Source: Oscillospiraceae bacterium (lineage in GTDB: Bacteria > Bacillota > Clostridia > Oscillospirales > UBA929). Taken from it: 37,174 nt of DNA. The DNA is taken from the NCBI GenBank assembly GCA_009782475.1, contig WRIZ01000026.1, positions 1 through 37,174 on the forward strand. The letters run 5' to 3'. The position numbers were made by a program, and so were the translations under genes. This document shows, piece by piece, positions 31,237-37,174 of this stretch. Within the stretch, counting starts at the first letter, position 1, and the number at the start of each line of letters is the position of its first letter. The notes under the pieces are model-generated. The model ran no database searches and had not been told where the DNA came from. It was given only the letters and a program-made list of their open reading frames with translations.

Positions 31237-32421
31237 ATGGAGTATAACAAAAAAAACATCGAAAATGTCAATGTAGCGAATAAAAAAGTGCTGGTGCGCT
31301 GTGACTTTAACGTGCCGCAGGATGATACGGGCGAAATCACCGCCGATCAGCGTATCGTCGAATCGCTGCCCACCTTGAAATACCTGCTCCAGCATGGGGC
31401 GGCGGTCATCGCCTGCTCCCATTTGGGACGCCCGAAAGGGACATTCAACGAAAAATATTCCTTAAAGCCCGTGGCCGTCCGGCTGGGCGAGCTCCTTCAT
31501 ATGAACGTCTCTATGGCGTCCGACGTCATCGGCGAAGACGCCAAAGCCAAAGCCGCCGCTTTGCAGCCCGGTCAAATCATGCTTTTGGAAAATGTGCGTT
31601 TCCACGCCGAGGAAGAGAAAAACGACCCGGCGTTTGCCAAACAGCTCTCCGGGTTGGCGGAACTCTTTGTCAACGACGCCTTCGGCACGGCGCACCGCGC
31701 CCACGCCTCCACCGCCGGGGTGGCCGACTACCTCCCCTCGGTTTGCGGCTACCTCATCCAAAAAGAGATCAATGTCATCGGCAAAGCCCTGTTCAGCCCC
31801 CGCCGCCCATTTGTGGCCGTGCTGGGCGGAGCCAAAGTCAGCGATAAGATCGGCGTCATTGACAACCTCATCAACATCTGCGACACCATCATTGTCGGCG
31901 GTGCCATGGCCTATACCTTCAAAAAAGCCTGCAACCGCCCCATCGGCATCTCCCGGTGCGAGGAGGATAAGCTCGAACTGGCCAAAGAGCTGATGCTCAA
32001 AGCCGTCGGGCTGGGCGTCCATTTCTATCTGCCGGGCGACCATATCGTAGGCGACCACTTTGCTTCCGACGCCAGGCCGTATATCATGCAGCACATCGCC
32101 GACGGCATGATGGGCATGGACATCGGCCCCTCCACCATCGCGCGGTATGTCAAAGAGATCAAATTTGCCGGAACGGTTATTTGGAACGGCCCGATGGGCG
32201 TGTTCGAGTTCCCCTCGTTCGCCGAAGGAACCAAAGCCGTTGCTAGGGCAATGGCCAAGACCGACGCCATCAGCATCGTCGGCGGCGGGGACAGCGCGGC
32301 GGCCGCCGAAAAATTCGGCTTCGCCGACCGGATGGATCACGTTTCCACAGGCGGCGGCGCGTCGCTGGAGTTTATGGAAGGGCTTGCCCTCCCGGGAATC
32401 GCTTGCTTAGAGGACTATTAA
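31237..32421 (+). CDS. pgk: Phosphoglycerate kinase
   Basis: The 394-residue glycolytic enzyme transfers the phosphate of 1,3-bisphosphoglycerate to ADP. Signatures are KVLVRCDFNVPQ and CSHLGRPKG in the N-domain, LLENVRFHAEEEKNDP, FVAVLGGAKVSDKIGV and the C-terminal GGGDSAAAAEKFG. The ATG at 31237 is chosen over an upstream ATG at 31192 because GGAGGA lies seven bases before it and the family begins here. It is first in a pgk-tpiA-gpmI-eno operon. gapA, which usually leads this operon, is absent, and a minus-strand unit starts directly upstream. Confidence 0.97.
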   Translation: MEYNKKNIENVNVANKKVLVRCDFNVPQDDTGEITADQRIVESLPTLKYLLQHGAAVIACSHLGRPKGTFNEKYSLKPVAVRLGELLHMNVSMASDVIGEDAKAKAAALQPGQIMLLENVRFHAEEEKNDPAFAKQLSGLAELFVNDAFGTAHRAHASTAGVADYLPSVCGYLIQKEINVIGKALFSPRRPFVAVLGGAKVSDKIGVIDNLINICDTIIVGGAMAYTFKKACNRPIGISRCEEDKLELAKELMLKAVGLGVHFYLPGDHIVGDHFASDARPYIMQHIADGMMGMDIGPSTIARYVKEIKFAGTVIWNGPMGVFEFPSFAEGTKAVARAMAKTDAISIVGGGDSAAAAEKFGFADRMDHVSTGGGASLEFMEGLALPGIACLEDY

Positions 32422-32457
32422 ATAAAATAGGGTTAGGAACAGGAAAGGAGCACCACC

Positions 32458-33228
32458 ATGAACAGGAGATACCGCAAGACCATCATCGCCGGAAACTGGA
32501 AGATGAACATGACCCCCACCGAGGCTCGCGCCCTGCTGGACGCCGTGAAATCACAATGCGCCAAAGCCAAATGGTGCGAAGTCGTCGTCTGTGTCCCGTA
32601 CATCGACATCCCGCTGGCCGTGCGTGTGCTGAAAGACTGCCGCGTTTCGGTCGGCGCGCAAAACCTCCATCAAGAAACCAACGGAGCCTTCACAGGCGAG
32701 ATTTCGGCCAATATGCTCAAAGACGCCGGGGTGAAATATGTCATCATCGGCCACAGCGAGCGGCGGCAGTATTTCGGCGAAACCGACGCGCTGGTATCGC
32801 AGAAGGTCGGCCGCGCCCTGGACGCCGAACTCCGCCCCATCATCTGCGTGGGCGAAACATTGCAGCAGCGCGACATGGGCGTCACCCTTGAAATCGTCGG
32901 GGCTCAGGTCAAGGCGGCGTTAAGCGGCGTAACGGCCGACAAACTGCGCCGCGTCGTTTTTGCTTACGAACCGGTTTGGGCCATCGGCACGGGGCGTACC
33001 GCCTCCACCGAACAGGCCGCCGAGGTCTGCAACCATATCCGCACCCTCATCCGTAAAATATACGGCGCGCGGGCGTCCCGCGGCGTCACCATCCAATACG
33101 GCGGCTCGATGAACGACGCCAACGCCAAGGAGCTGCTGAGCGAATTGGACATCGACGGCGGCCTGATCGGCGGCGCGTCGCTGAAAGCCGAAGCATTTGC
33201 CGCGATCGTGAACGCGGCGAACCAGTAA
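32458..33228 (+). CDS. tpiA: Triosephosphate isomerase
   Basis: The 256-residue enzyme interconverts dihydroxyacetone phosphate and glyceraldehyde 3-phosphate. Catalytic residues are visible: Lys15 in AGNWKMN, His in IIGHSERRQYF and Glu in AYEPVWAIGTG; the phosphate loop IQYGGSMND is near the end. AAAGGAG precedes the ATG. It lies 36 bases after pgk, and the palindromic repeat at 33230-33344 begins right after its stop. Confidence 0.97.
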   Translation: MNRRYRKTIIAGNWKMNMTPTEARALLDAVKSQCAKAKWCEVVVCVPYIDIPLAVRVLKDCRVSVGAQNLHQETNGAFTGEISANMLKDAGVKYVIIGHSERRQYFGETDALVSQKVGRALDAELRPIICVGETLQQRDMGVTLEIVGAQVKAALSGVTADKLRRVVFAYEPVWAIGTGRTASTEQAAEVCNHIRTLIRKIYGARASRGVTIQYGGSMNDANAKELLSELDIDGGLIGGASLKAEAFAAIVNAANQ

Positions 33229-33229
33229 A

Positions 33230-33344
33230 CTCCCCCACCCGCCTGCGGCGGGAGCCCCCTCCTAGAGGGGGCCATACCTAGCCTCCCTCACGCCTAGCGT
33301 ACGCTAGGCGGACAGAGGGAGGTGGCACGAAGTGCCGGAGGGAG
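33230..33344. repeat. Structured palindromic repeat, copy 2
   Basis: About 115 bp matching copy 1 in order and structure: CCCGC/GCGGG, GCCCCCTC/GAGGGGGC, CCTCCCTC/GAGGGAGG around AGCGTACGCT, then TGGCAC/GTGCCG. Stem sequences differ from copy 1 on both arms together, so pairing is kept. It sits inside the glycolysis operon between tpiA and gpmI and ends in GGAGGGAG, which serves as ribosome site for gpmI. Confidence 0.85.
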
Positions 33345-33352
33345 CTTCCCAT

Positions 33353-36185
<2,833 letters not shown>

Positions 36186-36194
36186 GAAACAGGT

Positions 36195-36226
36195 TAGCCC
36201 TCGTCCGCAAGGCCGGGCGAGGGCTA
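36195..36226 (+). terminator. Hairpin after eno, weak terminator candidate
   Basis: TAGCCCTCG (36195-36203) pairs perfectly with CGAGGGCTA (36218-36226) over a 14-base GC-rich loop. The following bases (CCTATTGAGG) lack a T run, so termination may be factor-dependent or incomplete. Read-through into the next gene is possible, since its ribosome site follows within ten bases. Confidence 0.55.
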
Positions 36227-36244
36227 CCTATTGAGGTGATTGCT

Positions 36245-37174
36245 TTGACGTACACAATAAAGCCGTGGATGGATATGATTACGGCTCCTAAACATCTTAA
36301 TAATAAGATATATGTGGAAAAAGCTAATGGCATTAATCATTTTACGATTGATTTAAGGGATAGTTTACGGACATACCCCAATATTTGCGTGCCTATTGCC
36401 GCAATTATTGATTATTATAAAACCACTGGAACCGAGTTTACATTTCTTCATCAGCAAGAAAAGAAAGATTATATACAGCATACTATGCTTCATACCCCCT
36501 TGATCGCTGAAGAACAGATGGAGAGCAGTGAAATAAACTTTCCATTGGATAAAGTATGGAGATTCGGTACATCTGAAGGTATAGGTGCTCTTGTCAATGC
36601 GTTTATCCGAGTCATTCGTGAAGCTGATGAGTTAGCGCAAGGCGTATTAAATGGTATAGAATGGTGTATAAATGAGACTATGGATAATGTATTAAATCAT
36701 TCGGAAGCACCATATGGATTTATAATGTCTCAGCTTCAAAAAGAAAGTAAAAGATTGACGATATGTATTTTTGATTGGGGAATGGGGATATATAATTCAC
36801 TAAAATACTCAAAGCATAATCCATCTTCAGCTCTTGACGCTATCACGCTTGCTCTGCAAGAACGTATAACAAGAGATGACAAATTCGGTCAAGGGAAAGG
36901 GATGTGGGGTTTATCAGAGATCATCAAAGAGAATCAAGGAATAATCAGGATAAGTTCCTGCGGTGCGTCTTATAGCAATAATAGCGGTCAAATTGAGACC
37001 AACCCCAATGGGAATATAAATTTTGGACAATCTCATGGCTCTACTTGCATAGATTTTCAGTTGGATTACAAAACCCCAATAAATATTAGCAAAGCATTGG
37101 GCGGACATGAACCGGCGGATTTATGGCTAGAAGATAAGGAGCTTGAAAACGGCGAATATAACGTACTTGTTTCA
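36245..37174 (+). CDS. GHKL-type ATPase-like protein, 3' end beyond the window
   Basis: The frame opens at a TTG (36245) with GAGGTGAT six bases upstream and stays open to the last base, giving 310 residues of an unfinished protein. The GHKL ATP-binding pattern is visible: NETMDNVLNHSEAPYGF (N-box with Glu, Asn, His), FDWGMGIYNSL (DxGxG) and FGQGKGMWGLSEIIKENQG (GxGxG lid). The N-terminal 130 residues have no recognised domain. Such ATPases fused to or beside a STAS-like DUF4325 module occur in accessory regions, and the last 25 residues may begin such a module. The gene is much more AT-rich than eno, suggesting recent acquisition. It may be a regulator or part of a defence cluster; the missing end decides. 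Confidence 0.75.
   Translation, partial: MTYTIKPWMDMITAPKHLNNKIYVEKANGINHFTIDLRDSLRTYPNICVPIAAIIDYYKTTGTEFTFLHQQEKKDYIQHTMLHTPLIAEEQMESSEINFPLDKVWRFGTSEGIGALVNAFIRVIREADELAQGVLNGIEWCINETMDNVLNHSEAPYGFIMSQLQKESKRLTICIFDWGMGIYNSLKYSKHNPSSALDAITLALQERITRDDKFGQGKGMWGLSEIIKENQGIIRISSCGASYSNNSGQIETNPNGNINFGQSHGSTCIDFQLDYKTPINISKALGGHEPADLWLEDKELENGEYNVLVS

Noticed and set aside
36914..37108. Minus-strand 64-codon ORF near the window end
   Set aside because: It lies opposite the continuous GHKL frame and has no ribosome site or motif.

Overview
The window reads as chromosomal DNA of a Gram-positive, moderately GC-rich Firmicute of the class Clostridia. Supporting signs are the yvcK-whiA pair, a dnaE-pfkA neighbourhood, a long-form ribosome hibernation factor, an M18 aminopeptidase, strong AGGAGG-type ribosome binding sites and consensus sigma-A promoters. 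The genus cannot be fixed from the sequence alone; an Oscillospiraceae-like lineage is a guess. No rRNA, tRNA, CRISPR array or transposase was seen.

Layout. 1-1231 holds the end of yvcK and whiA. 1247-1588 is a compact element on the other strand that looks like a type I toxin-antitoxin pair: a 25-residue hydrophobic peptide whose Shine-Dalgarno is locked in a hairpin, facing a convergent antisense RNA across a shared terminator. 1646-2860 is an ApgM-type phosphoglycerate mutase that may really be a homoserine kinase. 2847-3500 is a hicAB module with a frameshifted hicA, bounded by near-identical 18-bp direct repeats. 3520-11747 is a plus-strand block: zinc-ribbon protein, lipoprotein, dnaE, pfkA, hom, lysC. 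11756-13505 is an AT-rich EcoRV-type restriction-modification pair, followed by a polysaccharide deacetylase.

14245-23735 lies on the minus strand: a BI-1 family membrane protein, then a six-gene phosphate uptake operon (pstB2-pstS-pstC-pstA-pstB1-phoU), then hpf, a MazG-like pyrophosphohydrolase, an HExxH protein, and ahcY-metK. The phosphate operon carries two PstB ATPases with complementary defects. One has lost the Walker A lysine and Walker B glutamate but keeps LSGGQ; the other keeps both Walker motifs but has a damaged signature. Together they can form exactly one complete ATP site, which predicts an obligate asymmetric heterodimer. I regard this as the most interesting feature of the window.

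23846-28269 (plus) holds a tyrosine phenol-lyase/tryptophanase homologue, an XRE-cupin regulator, an acyl-CoA synthetase and an unknown protein behind a sigma-28-like promoter. 28319-31071 (minus) holds an M18 aminopeptidase, a fused YrdC-CoaE protein and a small conserved protein. 31237-36185 (plus) is a lower-glycolysis operon, pgk-tpiA-gpmI-eno, without gapA. A structured palindromic repeat occurs twice, before the acyl-CoA synthetase and before gpmI. The window ends inside an AT-rich GHKL-type ATPase gene that is probably accessory.

How the genes work together. pfkA plus pgk-tpiA-gpmI-eno cover much of glycolysis. lysC, hom and perhaps apgM cover aspartate to phosphohomoserine. ahcY and metK form part of the S-adenosylmethionine cycle. 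The pst operon handles phosphate. The accessory genes (type I element, hicAB, EcoRV-like system, GHKL gene) are mostly AT-rich and sit at the joints between housekeeping blocks.
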